NCBI RefSeq assembly: GCF_014042015.1
Contig: NZ_CP059493.1
Coordinates: 1,116,001-1,180,000 of the forward strand
Direction: 5' to 3'
DNA length: 64,000 nt
Origin: Actinotalea sp. JY-7876
GTDB taxonomy: Bacteria > Actinomycetota > Actinomycetes > Actinomycetales > Cellulomonadaceae
Below are positions 1 to 8,568 of the stretch, piece by piece. The notes under the pieces were generated by a model. That model worked only from the letters and a program-made list of their open reading frames with translations, was not told the origin of the DNA and made no database searches. The position numbers and the translations under genes were made by a program. Numbering within the stretch: the first letter of the stretch is position 1; every line of letters starts with the position of its first letter.

Positions 1-87
1 AACGACATCCAGGCGGGCAACATCCAGACCGGTGCCGAGGCGTGGGACCGGGCTGTCGCGGAGGCGGAGGCGGCCTCGCAGGGCTGA
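1..87 (+). CDS. Sugar ABC transporter substrate-binding protein, C-terminal fragment
   Basis: Only the last 28 residues and the TGA stop lie in the window; the start is off the left edge. The reading frame runs open from base 1 and ends in an Ala/Glu-rich helix (AEAWDRAVAEAEAASQG), as is usual for the C-terminus of extracytoplasmic carbohydrate-binding proteins. The call rests mainly on context: two carbohydrate ABC permease genes follow on the same strand after about 160 bp. The protein would be a lipid-anchored or secreted binding component delivering sugar to these permeases. Substrate cannot be read from this fragment. Confidence 0.6.
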   Translation, partial: NDIQAGNIQTGAEAWDRAVAEAEAASQG

Positions 88-245
88 ACCAGCCCGCGCG
101 TCAGCGAACCTGCTGACCCGCAGCACGCTGGGCGGGGTGGGCGTCGAGCCCGCCCCGCCCAGCGCCGCGGCCGGTCCCGATCGGGGCCGCTCGCGTCCAC
201 AGTCCGCCAGCGCCGGTGCCTCGACCGGTCCCCTCAGGAGGTTCC

Positions 246-1286
246 ATGTCCGCCACCAGTGGCGCAGGGGCGACGGCCGTCGCACCGCGCACCGGGAGCG
301 AGAGCCGTAGCAGCCGTCCGGTGCAGCCGCCCCAGGAGGGCAGTTCCTGGCACCGCTTCTGGGGGAGGTTCGACCACAAGGTCGTGCCCTACCTGCTGAT
401 CTCGCCCTTCTTCATCCTCTTCGCCGTGTTCGGCCTCTTCCCGCTGCTCTACAACGGCGTGGTCGCGTTCCGGAACTGGAGCCTGATCGACCCGGCGAAC
501 GACGGCTGGGCCGGCTTCGCCAACTTCGAGCGCCTGATCGGCGACGAGAAGTTCTGGAACGCGCTCGGCAACACCTTCGGGATCTTCATCCTCTCGACCG
601 TGCCGCAGCTGTTCCTCGCGCTCGTCATCGCGGCCCTGCTCAACCGCAAGCTGCGCGCCCAGTCGGTCTTCCGGGTCGGCATCCTGCTGCCCTACGTGAC
701 GCCGATCGTGGCCTCGACGCTGGTGTTCGCGTCGATCTTCGCCAAGGACCACGGCCTGGCGAACTGGTTCTTCGGCGTGCTCGGCGTCGAGAGCGAGCTC
801 GGCGGCGGACAGGTGATCCAGGGCTTCGACTGGCGTTCCTCGAAGGCGACCTCCTGGGCCGCGATCGCCATCATGGTCAACTGGAAGTGGGTCGGCTACA
901 ACGCCCTGCTCTACCTGTCGGCGATGCAGTCCATCCCGAAGGACGTGTACGAGGCGGCCGCGCTCGACGGCGCCGGGGCCTGGAAGCAGCTGTGGCGCAT
1001 CACCGTCCCCATGATCCGCCCGATGGTGCTGTTCACGGTCGTGCTGTCGACGATCGGCGGGCTCCAGCTCTTCACCGAGCCGATGCTCTTCGAGCAGAAC
1101 GCACAGGCCGCGACCGGCGGCACGCGCGGCCAGTGGCAGACCGTCGCCCAGCTCATCTACTACACCGGCTGGAAGCAGCTGAACCTCGGCTACGCCGCCG
1201 CGATGTCGTGGGGCCTGTTCCTCATCATCATCGTCATCGCCGGCCTCAACGCCCTCCTCACGAACCGCCTCGGAGGCAAGCGATGA
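246..1286 (+). CDS. Carbohydrate ABC transporter permease (MalF/CebF-like)
   Basis: 346-residue inner-membrane permease of a CUT1-type sugar importer. About six hydrophobic segments follow a charged N-terminus of roughly 45 residues, and the EAA loop that contacts the ATPase is present (EAAALDGAGAWKQLWRITVP). The ATG at 246 is chosen because AGGAGG lies at 236-241; an in-frame start at 216 lacks this. The gene overlaps the second permease by 4 bp (ATGA), so the two are translationally coupled. No ATPase gene is present, which fits the actinobacterial habit of sharing one MsiK-like ATPase. The overall look resembles cellobiose permease CebF, but the sugar is inferred only. Confidence 0.88.
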   Translation: MSATSGAGATAVAPRTGSESRSSRPVQPPQEGSSWHRFWGRFDHKVVPYLLISPFFILFAVFGLFPLLYNGVVAFRNWSLIDPANDGWAGFANFERLIGDEKFWNALGNTFGIFILSTVPQLFLALVIAALLNRKLRAQSVFRVGILLPYVTPIVASTLVFASIFAKDHGLANWFFGVLGVESELGGGQVIQGFDWRSSKATSWAAIAIMVNWKWVGYNALLYLSAMQSIPKDVYEAAALDGAGAWKQLWRITVPMIRPMVLFTVVLSTIGGLQLFTEPMLFEQNAQAATGGTRGQWQTVAQLIYYTGWKQLNLGYAAAMSWGLFLIIIVIAGLNALLTNRLGGKR

Positions 1287-2257
1287 CCGCCACCGGACCG
1301 TCGACCCTCGGGGTCCGCACCGTCGGGGCCGTCGGCCCCACGACCGTCGCCGGCACGCCCGCGCCGACGCGTCGCAAGGCGGCGCTGCTGGGCCGCTCGC
1401 CGCAGGACACGGCCGCGAGCGCGTGGAACTACGTGTTCCTCGTCCTCGCGATCATCGTCTCGGCGTTCCCCGTCTACTGGATGTTCGTCGTCGCGACGGG
1501 TACCGACGCCGACCTCGCACGCCCCGCGTACGAGGGACTGATCCCGGGCGACAACTTCCTGCACAACGTCGGGGTCGTGCTGGGCAACATCAGCGAGCAG
1601 GGGCGGTCGTACGAGAACGCGCGGTTCGCCGACTCGTTCGTCAACAGCATCATCGTCACGGTCATCGTCACGGCGTCGCTGCTGTTCTTCTGCTCCCTGG
1701 CGGGCTTCGCGTTCGCCAAGCTGCGCTTCAAGGGCCGTGACGCGCTCATGGTCGTCGTCATCCTGACGCTGACCATCCCGAACCAGCTGGGCATCGTCGC
1801 GCTCTACATCATCATCGCCAAGCTCGGCTGGCAGGGGGAGCTGATCTCGGTCATCGTCCCGGGTCTCGTGAGCGCCTTCGGCGTGTTCTACATGCGCCAG
1901 TTCATCCAGGACTCGGTCCCCGACGAACTCATCGAGTCGGCCCGCGTCGACGGGGCCTCGACGTTCCGCGTGTACTGGAACATCGTCCTGCCGATCATCC
2001 GGCCGGCCCTGGGCGTCCTCGGTCTCCTCACGGCCGTCGGCACGTGGAACGAGTTCCAGTGGGCGCTCATCGCGCTGGGCTCGAGCGACAACAAGACGAT
2101 CGGCGTGGCGCTGAGCAACCTGGCGTCGGGCAACTACGTCAAGTACCGCATCGTGCTCGCCGGGTCCTTCCTGGCCACGGTCCCGCTGATCCTGCTGCTG
2201 TTCGTGGCGGGCAAGCAGATCGTGCGCGGCATCATGGAGGGCGCGGTCAAGGCCTGA
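1283..2257 (+). CDS. Carbohydrate ABC transporter permease (MalG/CebG-like)
   Basis: 324-residue second permease of the same importer. A variable N-terminal 45 residues precede about six membrane segments, and the EAA loop reads ESARVDGASTFRVYWNIVLP, typical of MalG/CebG partners. The ATG at 1283 overlaps the TGA of the upstream permease, with GGAGG at 1272-1276. It pairs with the upstream permease to form the heterodimeric channel. A strong hairpin just after the stop closes the transcription unit. Substrate is probably an oligosaccharide; cello-oligosaccharide is plausible given the overall gene content. Confidence 0.88.
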   Translation: MTATGPSTLGVRTVGAVGPTTVAGTPAPTRRKAALLGRSPQDTAASAWNYVFLVLAIIVSAFPVYWMFVVATGTDADLARPAYEGLIPGDNFLHNVGVVLGNISEQGRSYENARFADSFVNSIIVTVIVTASLLFFCSLAGFAFAKLRFKGRDALMVVVILTLTIPNQLGIVALYIIIAKLGWQGELISVIVPGLVSAFGVFYMRQFIQDSVPDELIESARVDGASTFRVYWNIVLPIIRPALGVLGLLTAVGTWNEFQWALIALGSSDNKTIGVALSNLASGNYVKYRIVLAGSFLATVPLILLLFVAGKQIVRGIMEGAVKA

Positions 2258-2263
2258 CCGCGA

Positions 2264-2317
2264 CCGCACGACCACCGCGACGGCCGGTCCCCTCGGGGGC
2301 CGGCCGTCGTCGTGCGG
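2264..2317. terminator. Nested hairpin between convergent genes
   Basis: Two nested perfect stems: outer CCGCACGAC (2264-2272) with 2309-2317, inner GACGGCCGG (2279-2287) with 2300-2308. There is no U-tract, as is usual in high-GC actinobacteria. It lies between the end of the sugar permease operon and the end of the convergent tad locus, and so could terminate both. Confidence 0.65.
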
Positions 2318-2373
2318 GTGGGTCGTAGGGCTCGGCCCGCCGGTCCGCGCTCCACCGGCGGGAGGCCGCGAGG

Positions 2374-2823
2374 TCAGTCGGCCCGCGCGGTCGCGGTGGC
2401 GGTGAGCGCGATCCCGTCGGACCACGCGGCCGTCACCCAGCTGACGAGCGCAGGGCGGGCGACGGCGCCGAGCGTGACCTCGGCGGTCCGGCCGTCGGGC
2501 GACTTCGCGTCCAGCACGGTCAGCCCCTCGAGCCGCACCGCGGCGGGCGACGCCGTCAGGTACTCCTCGACCGACGCGCGAACGCCCGCGCTCGACAGGC
2601 GCAGGACGTCGTCGTCGGCGGAGCGTGCGTAGTAGGCCGACTCGTCCAGGGCGTCGGCGGCGTCCAGGGCGGCGAGGTCCGCCAGCGCGAGCAGGCGCTT
2701 GCGCTCGAGATGCACCCCGGACGCCGCGACGACGGCCGTCACGAGGAGGAGCGCGAGCGCGCCGAAGGCGATCGACAGGAGCATGATCTGGCCGTCGTCG
2801 TCGCCCGGGCGCGTCCGGCTCAT
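2374..2823 (-). CDS. TadG-like / Rv3654c-type pilus-assembly protein
   Basis: 149 residues. After a short acidic N-terminus, DDDGQIMLLS leads into one hydrophobic segment (about residues 17-37), then a helix with LLALADLAALDAADAL, the typical sequence of the putative Flp pilus-assembly TadG N-terminal domain and of mycobacterial Rv3654c. The ATG at 2823 overlaps the upstream TGA by 4 bp, so it is coupled to the preceding TadE-like gene; a longer in-frame extension lies inside that gene and is rejected. Likely a minor pseudopilin-like component at the membrane. It is the last gene of the tad locus. Confidence 0.75.
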   Translation of the reverse strand: MSRTRPGDDDGQIMLLSIAFGALALLLVTAVVAASGVHLERKRLLALADLAALDAADALDESAYYARSADDDVLRLSSAGVRASVEEYLTASPAAVRLEGLTVLDAKSPDGRTAEVTLGAVARPALVSWVTAAWSDGIALTATATARAD

Positions 2824-3320
2824 CCGACGTCCCGGAACTCGTCCACGACGCCCGTGGCGTCGGCCGTGACGGCCACCGCGAGCGGCACGACGTCGCCCAG
2901 CCACGCCGGCACGCCGGGCAGGGGCACCTCGACGACCAGCTCGGCCGTCACCCGCGTGCCGGGGACGAGGCAGGTCTGTGAGCCGCACGCGAGCCGCAGG
3001 CCGGTGGTGACGGCCTCGGGGTCGAGGCCCTGGTCGGCCAGGGCGAGCCCGGCGGCGGCGAGCGCGCGCTGGGTGCCGGAGGAGTCGTCGTCAGCGGTGA
3101 CGAAGGCGCGGACGGCCTCCCGGGCGCCGCCGTCGACGGCGAAGGCCGCGGACTGCAGTCGCCCGAGGACGAGCACGAGGTAGACCGTGGGCACGAGCAG
3201 GAGCAGAGCCACGCCCAGGAACTCGACGACGGCGCTCCCGGCGTCGGCCGGGGCCGCGGCCGTGCCGACCCGGGTGCGGAACCTCGCCGCCGCTGCGCGG
3301 GCGGCGCGCAGGCAGGTCAC
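2820..3320 (-). CDS. TadE-like minor pilin protein
   Basis: 166 residues. The N-terminus carries DAGSAVVEFLGVALLLLVP: a Gly-Ser start, Glu at +5 or +6 and a hydrophobic helix, the class III prepilin-like pattern of TadE/TadF proteins. The C-terminal half is a predicted extracytoplasmic domain with two cysteines (LACGSQTCLVPG). It overlaps both neighbours by 4 bp (ATGA), which indicates a tightly coupled operon. Its role would be a pseudopilin in Tad pilus assembly; the assignment as TadE rather than TadF is arbitrary at this similarity level. Confidence 0.75.
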   Translation of the reverse strand: MTCLRAARAAAARFRTRVGTAAAPADAGSAVVEFLGVALLLLVPTVYLVLVLGRLQSAAFAVDGGAREAVRAFVTADDDSSGTQRALAAAGLALADQGLDPEAVTTGLRLACGSQTCLVPGTRVTAELVVEVPLPGVPAWLGDVVPLAVAVTADATGVVDEFRDVG

Positions 3321-3727
3321 GGCGCCTCCTCGAGCGCGTGACCGTCGACGACGAGCGCGCCCGCCGGCCCGAGCGGTCCGAGGACCGGCAGCGCCGCGCT
3401 GACCTCGACCCGGACCACGGGCAGGCCGTCGACGGTCGTCGCCTCGGCGACGACGTCCTGGGCCACGCCCGGCGCGAGCGACAGGGCGACGAGCTCCCGG
3501 GTGCGCCGGGCCCCGTCCTCGGGGGTGCGGTCGGCCAACGCGCCGTACCGGGCTCCCTCGGCGGCGCAGTCGATGAGCGTGGCGCGCACGTGCAGCGCGA
3601 GGGTCAGCTGCAGCACCCCCGCGAACAGGAAGGTGGTCAGCGCCCCGACGAGGACGAAGTCGACGATCGCCGATCCGGCGTCCGCGCGCGCCGCGGCCCG
3701 CCGATCAGCCGCCGAACGACGTGACAC
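3317..3727 (-). CDS. TadE-like minor pilin protein
   Basis: 136 residues. An Arg/Ala-rich leader is followed by DAGSAIVDFVLVGALTTFLFAG, a TadE-type prepilin segment in which Asp replaces the usual Glu. An extracytoplasmic domain follows. The GTG start at 3727 lies 23 bp inside the end of the preceding pilin-like gene and has only a weak ribosome site, so coupling to that gene is likely. The 3' end overlaps the next TadE-like gene by 4 bp. The Glu-to-Asp change in the processing motif may affect methylation or cleavage. Confidence 0.72.
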   Translation of the reverse strand: MSRRSAADRRAAARADAGSAIVDFVLVGALTTFLFAGVLQLTLALHVRATLIDCAAEGARYGALADRTPEDGARRTRELVALSLAPGVAQDVVAEATTVDGLPVVRVEVSAALPVLGPLGPAGALVVDGHALEEAP

Positions 3728-3938
3728 GCTCGATCGCGGCCTCGAAGACCCCGGCGAGGGCCGGTCCCGCGACCGCCCAGAGGGCGATGACCAGGCCGGC
3801 GGTCATGAGCGTCACCAGGACCCAGCCGGGCACGTCGCCCCGGTCCTCGCGCCAGCGGTCGGCGGGGCCGGGTGCGGCGGTCGATGCCGGCGTGAGCGGG
3901 TCCGGGTGGGGCGTCGACGGGCTCTGCGGGTGCGGCAC
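3705..3938 (-). CDS. Small Tad-locus membrane protein (pilin-like)
   Basis: 77 residues: a Pro-rich N-terminus, then DRGDVPGWVLVTLMTAGLVI, a single membrane helix and a short amphipathic C-terminus (GVFEAAIERVTSFGG). It sits where the Flp pilin gene normally lies (after tadC, before tadE), and its length fits, but the Flp signature G-xxx-EY is missing. The GTG at 3938 is chosen because GGAGG lies at 3943-3947; an in-frame GTG at 4016 overlaps the tadC stop and would give 103 residues. It may be an atypical pilin or an accessory subunit. Confidence 0.62.
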   Translation of the reverse strand: MPHPQSPSTPHPDPLTPASTAAPGPADRWREDRGDVPGWVLVTLMTAGLVIALWAVAGPALAGVFEAAIERVTSFGG

Positions 3939-4012
3939 GGTTCCTCCGGTGGGTCGTGGCGTGCGGACGTGCGGACGGGGGACGGGCTCGCGCTGTCTCA
4001 CAGGTGGATGCC

Positions 4013-4945
4013 TCACAGGTCGAGGCGCAGGGCCGCGAGGCCCGGGAAGACGGCGAAGACCACCGTCACGGGCAGGATGAGGAAGACGACCGGCACCATC
4101 ATCGCGACCTCCTTGCGGCCGCCGGCCTCCATGAGGGCGCGCCGGCCGGACTCCCTGACGTCCTGCGCCTGGGCACGGAGCACGTCCGCCAGCGGCGTCC
4201 CGCGGTCCACGGCGACGGCGACCGCCTCGGCGAACCGGGACAGGCTCGCCAGCCCGGTCCGGTCCGCCATGCGCTCGAGGGCGACGGTCAGCGGGGTCCC
4301 GGCGCGCGTCTCGGCGAGCGCGGCCCGCAGCTCCGCGGAGAGCTCACCGCGGGTCGCGCGCGCCACGCGCTCCAGCGCCCCGAGGGCGCCGTCGCCCGCG
4401 CCGACGGCGAGGGCGAGCAGCTCGGCGACCGCGGGGAGCTCGGCGAGCATGCGCTCCTCGCGCCGCCGGACCTGCCGGCTCAGCGCCTGGTCCCGGGCGG
4501 CGAGGCCGGTGACCGCGGCACACACCACGAGCAGCAGGCCGGCCAGCGGGTGCAGACCGCGTCCGGCGACCAGGGCGAGCGCGAGGACGAGCCCGGCGGC
4601 CGCGCCCACGACACCGGCGACCACCTGCTCGGAGCGGAACTGCTCGACGCTCGTCGTCAGCCCGGCGCGCCGCAGTCGGGTGCGCACGTCCGTCGTGGTC
4701 GAGCCGAGCCGCTCGACGAGGCGGACGGCGTCGTGCATCACGGGCGAGAGCAGGCGCTCGAGGGCCGGGAACAGCGAGCGGGTCGACGGCTCCTCGAGGA
4801 GGCCCGACGTGCCCGCGGGCAGGCGCAGGTACGGCGCCAGGCGCTCGTCCAGCCGCGGACGGCGCCGCGCCTGCCAGCTCGAGACGAGCAGCCACGCGCC
4901 GGCCGCCGCCAGGGCCCCGGCCAGGGCGCCCACACCGGGGCTCAT
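4013..4945 (-). CDS. tadC: Type II secretion system F-domain protein TadC
   Basis: 310 residues. An N-terminal membrane helix, a cytoplasmic region, a pair of membrane segments around residues 110-155, a T2SSF domain (RREERMLAELPAVAELLALAVGAG...) and a C-terminal hydrophobic segment ending FAVFPGLAALRLDL. This is the TadC half of the paired inner-membrane platform that works with the TadA motor. The ATG at 4945 overlaps the tadB stop by 4 bp. The longer open frame upstream is inside tadB and is not used. Confidence 0.85.
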   Translation of the reverse strand: MSPGVGALAGALAAAGAWLLVSSWQARRRPRLDERLAPYLRLPAGTSGLLEEPSTRSLFPALERLLSPVMHDAVRLVERLGSTTTDVRTRLRRAGLTTSVEQFRSEQVVAGVVGAAAGLVLALALVAGRGLHPLAGLLLVVCAAVTGLAARDQALSRQVRRREERMLAELPAVAELLALAVGAGDGALGALERVARATRGELSAELRAALAETRAGTPLTVALERMADRTGLASLSRFAEAVAVAVDRGTPLADVLRAQAQDVRESGRRALMEAGGRKEVAMMVPVVFLILPVTVVFAVFPGLAALRLDL

Positions 4946-5799
4946 CGGAGCACCCGCACGTCCTCGGGCAGGCGCCCAATCCGGACCATCAGCCGGTACG
5001 CCACGATCGTGCAGCCACCGCCGAGCGCCAGCACCGCCGCGCCGGCCGGTGTGTCGTAGACCGACGCCGCCTCCGGACGGGTCGAGAGCAGGGCGAGCAC
5101 GAGCCAGGGGGCGGCGACCGCGAGCCGCGCGGCGTTCACGGTCCAGCCCTGCCGCGCCTCGAGCTCGCCCCGCGTGCGGCTCTCCTCGCGCAGGAACGCC
5201 GACAGCGTGCGCAGGAGGCGTCCGAGGTCCGTGCCGCCGACCTCCCGGGTCAGGCGCAGCGCCTCGACGATGCGGTCGGCCACCGGGTCCGCGAGCCGGG
5301 CCTTGAGCGCGTCGAGGCTGTCCCCGAAGCGCCCGGTGGCGCGGTGGTCGGCGGCGAACGCGAGGAACGCGGGCCGGAGCTGGACCGGGCCCCGCTCGCC
5401 GAGCTGGGCGAGGGCCTCCGGCAGCGAGAGGCCCGCACGGATGCCGGACGCGAGATGGTCCACGACGTCGGGCCACACCGTGCGCAGGGCCGCCCGTCGC
5501 CGTCGTGCGCGGGCGTGGACGAGCGCGGTCGGTGCCGCGGCCGCCATCACCGCGAAGCAGGTCGCGACCGCCGGTGACCCCGTCAGCCCGATCCCGAGCA
5601 GGAGCACGAGCACGCCGGCCCCGGCGCACACCCCCAGCAGGCCCGCCGGGCTCACGCCGGGCGACCCCGCCTGGACGAGGAGATCGGCGAGCTCGGCCCC
5701 CCACCGCGAGCGACGGCGGCGCTGCGGCGCCGGCGAGGTCCAGGCCCACAGCAGCAGGCACAGACCGGCCCCGAGGAGCAGGCCCGCGGCGGTGCCCAC
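4942..5799 (-). CDS. tadB: Type II secretion system F-domain protein TadB
   Basis: 285 residues with an N-terminal membrane helix, a second hydrophobic segment at about 55-95, and a T2SSF domain (WPDVVDHLASGIRAGLSLPEALAQL) ending in two hydrophobic helices. It is the TadB platform partner of TadC. The GTG at 5799 starts one base after the tadA TGA; GGAGG lies 6 nt upstream inside the tadA end, which supports this start. Coupled to tadA upstream and tadC downstream. Confidence 0.85.
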   Translation of the reverse strand: MGTAAGLLLGAGLCLLLWAWTSPAPQRRRRSRWGAELADLLVQAGSPGVSPAGLLGVCAGAGVLVLLLGIGLTGSPAVATCFAVMAAAAPTALVHARARRRRAALRTVWPDVVDHLASGIRAGLSLPEALAQLGERGPVQLRPAFLAFAADHRATGRFGDSLDALKARLADPVADRIVEALRLTREVGGTDLGRLLRTLSAFLREESRTRGELEARQGWTVNAARLAVAAPWLVLALLSTRPEAASVYDTPAGAAVLALGGGCTIVAYRLMVRIGRLPEDVRVLR

Positions 5800-5800
5800 G

Positions 5801-7030
5801 TCAGGCCTCCCCGTCCCGCAGCAGCGCGACGACGTCGATCCCCGCGCGCTGGAACCGCTCGGGGTGCGGCGGGAAGCCGTCGGCGCGCACGAGCGTCTCG
5901 TGGCGGGTGTGGAAGATGTCGGTGGTCTCGACGACGCCCGCCTCGACCCGTCCGGGCACGGCGACGACCTCCCGCACGCGCCGGCGGCCCCGGGCGTCCC
6001 GGTCGAGGTGCACGACGAGGTCGACGGCGGACGCCACCGTCGGGACGACGAAGGCGCCGGAGACGTTCTCGCCGGCGAGCAGCGGCAGGGTGCACAGCTT
6101 GGTGAGCGCCTCGCGGGCGCTGTTCGCGTGGATGGTGCACATCCCCGGCACGCCGGCGTTGAGCGCGATGAGCATGTCGAGGCTCTCCGCCTCGCGGACC
6201 TCACCGACGACGATGCGGCTGGGGCGCATGCGCAGCGCCTCCTTGACCAGGCGGCGCAGCGTGATCTCGCCCGTGCCCTCGAGGCTGGGCTGGCGGCACT
6301 GGAGCCCGACGACGTCGCGGTGCCCGATCTGGAGCTCGAACACCTCCTCGCAGGTGATGACGCGCTCGCGAGCGGGGATGGAGCCGGCCAGCGCGTTCAG
6401 CATGGTCGTCTTGCCGGCCTGGGTGGCGCCCGAGACCAGGACGTTGAGGCCGACGGCCACGCTGGCCGCGAGGAACCGCGCGGCCGCGGGGGTGAGCGAG
6501 CCGAGCGCCACGAGGTCGTCCAGGTGGGAGGCGCGGACCACGTACTTGCGGATGTTGAGCGCCCACGCGCTGCGCGTGACGTCCGGGATGACGACGTGCA
6601 GGCGCTCGCCACCGGGCAGCGCGGCGTCGACGAACGGGCTCGACAGGTCCAGGCGGCGGCCGGAGACCTTGAGCATCTGCTCGACGAGGTCACGCACCTG
6701 CTCCTGCGTGAGGATGGTCGTCGTCAGCTCCGGCTCGCCGCGCCGGGCGACGAACACCTGCTCGGGGGAGTTGACCCAGATCTCCTCGACCTCGTCGTCG
6801 TCCAGGTACTGCTGGAGCGGGCCCAGCCCCGCGACGGCGTCGACGACGGCCTTGGACGCGGCGTGCGGGTCCGTCAGGGGCGGGACGTGACCGCGCAGCG
6901 AACGGTCGTCGTAGTCGGCGATCGCGTCGCGGACCAGGGCGCGGACGGACGCGGTGTCGCGCAGCGGGTCGATCCCGCGCCGGCGGATGAGCTCGCGGAC
7001 CTCGAGCTCGAGCTGTGCGACCCCCTCCAC
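5801..7030 (-). CDS. tadA: Tad pilus/secretion ATPase TadA (CpaF family)
   Basis: 409-residue hexameric secretion ATPase that powers Tad pilus assembly from the cytoplasmic face. Visible motifs: Walker A GATQAGKT at 201-208, the acidic box TCEEV at 226-230, RIVVGEVREAE around 272-282 (Walker B region) and the His box CTIHANS at 298-304. The start is GTG at 7030 with AGGGGGT upstream. It is the first gene of the locus. No tadZ/ssd gene precedes it and no prepilin peptidase is in the window. About 240 bp of upstream non-coding DNA should hold the operon promoter. Confidence 0.92.
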   Translation of the reverse strand: MEGVAQLELEVRELIRRRGIDPLRDTASVRALVRDAIADYDDRSLRGHVPPLTDPHAASKAVVDAVAGLGPLQQYLDDDEVEEIWVNSPEQVFVARRGEPELTTTILTQEQVRDLVEQMLKVSGRRLDLSSPFVDAALPGGERLHVVIPDVTRSAWALNIRKYVVRASHLDDLVALGSLTPAAARFLAASVAVGLNVLVSGATQAGKTTMLNALAGSIPARERVITCEEVFELQIGHRDVVGLQCRQPSLEGTGEITLRRLVKEALRMRPSRIVVGEVREAESLDMLIALNAGVPGMCTIHANSAREALTKLCTLPLLAGENVSGAFVVPTVASAVDLVVHLDRDARGRRRVREVVAVPGRVEAGVVETTDIFHTRHETLVRADGFPPHPERFQRAGIDVVALLRDGEA

Positions 7031-7121
7031 GGCACCCCCTGCTCCGCGTACCCGGCTGACGCGCCGCGGCTCCTGACGCTGCCGGTGAGCATAGGGCAGC
7101 GAACCACCGCGAATCGCCCCA

Positions 7122-7130
7122 TGTGGACAA
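7122..7130 (-). promoter_or_regulatory. Perfect DnaA-box-like 9-mer upstream of tadA
   Basis: The minus strand reads TTGTCCACA, the preferred DnaA box of high-GC actinobacteria, about 92 bp upstream of the tadA start in a 238-bp intergenic region (7031-7268). It is a single site, so it is not an origin; a regulatory role or chance are both possible. I see no other clear structure in this gap. Confidence 0.35.
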
Positions 7131-7268
7131 CTCGTTCGGGTGACCGGCGCGGACGCCGACCTGGCACCCGGGGCGGGTGGTGGTCAGGCGAGGAGGGCGC
7201 CGCGGACGAGGTCGAGGGCCCCCTCCGGCGTCAGACGCGACGCAGGACGTCGCGTCGTCCCCGCCAGG

Positions 7269-8495
7269 TCACTCTCCCGGCGGGGTATCCCTCGGCGGGC
7301 GCGCGCGCGGGGTTCGCTTGCGAGGTGCGGGGGCGGGTGCGGAGCCCCGGCCCGGGGGCGGCGGGTCCGGCAGCGGGTCGGTCGGGTCGCCGGGGACCGT
7401 CGGGAGCGGCGCGGTGCTCGCGGGCCGGTCCGCTGCGGGGGCGACCGCTGCGGGGGCGGTGTCCTGCGTCGCGGCCCCGCTCGGCTCCGGAGCCGGCACC
7501 GGGTCCATGGTGGCCACCGACGTGGGCGGGCCGCTCGGTGCGGGCGCCCCTCCCGGCGCGACCGGCCCCGTAGGCGGGCCGCTCGGCGGCACCGGGCCGG
7601 TCGGCCCGCCCTGCGGCGGCAGCGACGTCGTCGGTCCGGTCGCCCCGCCCGGCCCGAACCGCGGGGTGGCGGAGGGCCGCGCCGCCCTCCGTCGCGGGAG
7701 GGCGCGGCGCACGAAGAGCACCACGGCCGCGACGAGGGCCGCGAAGGCGAGCCACGGGAGGAGGGTGCCGATGGCCTGCAGCAGCCCCGTCAGCGTGGCG
7801 AGCAGGGCGTTCCACCCGTTCACGAGGCCCGCCCAGAAACCGGTCGCAGGCTCCTCCGGCGCGGCGCCCTCGGTCCACATCTCGATCCGGAACGTCGAGA
7901 GCGCGATGTCGTCGGCGAGCGCCGCCTGCTGCCCGAGGAGGACCTCGAGCTCGGACTGGCGCTCCGTCAGCACCTGCTCGGCCTCGACGATCTCGGAGAC
8001 GGTCCCGGCGCGCCCGAGGAGCTCCTCGAGGCGGGTGATCGAGATCTCGAGCGCCCGGATGCGGGCGTCGAGGTCGCGCACCTGGTCGGTGACCTCCTCG
8101 CTCTGGATCGAGGTGTCACGCACCTCGCCGAGGCCCTTGAGCTCCTCGAGCGTCTCGGTCACCTCGTCGGCCGGGATGCGGGCCACGAGCTCCGCCCACG
8201 CGTAGTCGTCGTCCGCGCCGCCCTGCTCGACGCGCTCCTGGACGTGGCCCCCGGCGTCCTCGACCAGCTGCGCCGCCTCGGCGACCGAGACCGCCGGGTC
8301 CTCGACCAGCATCGAGACGCTGCCCGTGACCACGAAGCTCTGCTCGCCGCCGGCGCCCTCGTCCGAGACGGCCCCCTCCTCGGAGCGGGCGGCGTGCGGC
8401 TGCGCGCCGCCCGCTCCGGAGTCGGCACCGCCGCCCGAGCACCCGGCGACGAGCAGGACGGCGACGACGGCGAGCGACTGCATCAGGCTGCGCAT
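7269..8495 (-). CDS. DUF4349 domain lipoprotein
   Basis: 408 residues. The lipoprotein signal peptide ends LLVAGC|SGGG (Cys19). A DUF4349 region follows: a VVTGSVSMLVEDP strand segment, then a coiled coil (about 120-190) and a C-terminal membrane helix (about 235-265) before a 140-residue Pro/Gly/Ala-rich tail. The domain order matches DUF4349 proteins, whose function is unknown. The low-complexity tail is predicted to lie on the other side of the second membrane segment. No ribosome site is visible before the ATG at 8495; a second ATG four codons in is possible. Confidence 0.8.
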   Translation of the reverse strand: MRSLMQSLAVVAVLLVAGCSGGGADSGAGGAQPHAARSEEGAVSDEGAGGEQSFVVTGSVSMLVEDPAVSVAEAAQLVEDAGGHVQERVEQGGADDDYAWAELVARIPADEVTETLEELKGLGEVRDTSIQSEEVTDQVRDLDARIRALEISITRLEELLGRAGTVSEIVEAEQVLTERQSELEVLLGQQAALADDIALSTFRIEMWTEGAAPEEPATGFWAGLVNGWNALLATLTGLLQAIGTLLPWLAFAALVAAVVLFVRRALPRRRAARPSATPRFGPGGATGPTTSLPPQGGPTGPVPPSGPPTGPVAPGGAPAPSGPPTSVATMDPVPAPEPSGAATQDTAPAAVAPAADRPASTAPLPTVPGDPTDPLPDPPPPGRGSAPAPAPRKRTPRARPPRDTPPGE

Positions 8496-8568
8496 GGCGC
8501 CACGTTAGGCCTGCGCGGAGGCGCCTGGTCCGTCCGCCAAGGGATCGTGATCGTTTCGTCATGCGACC

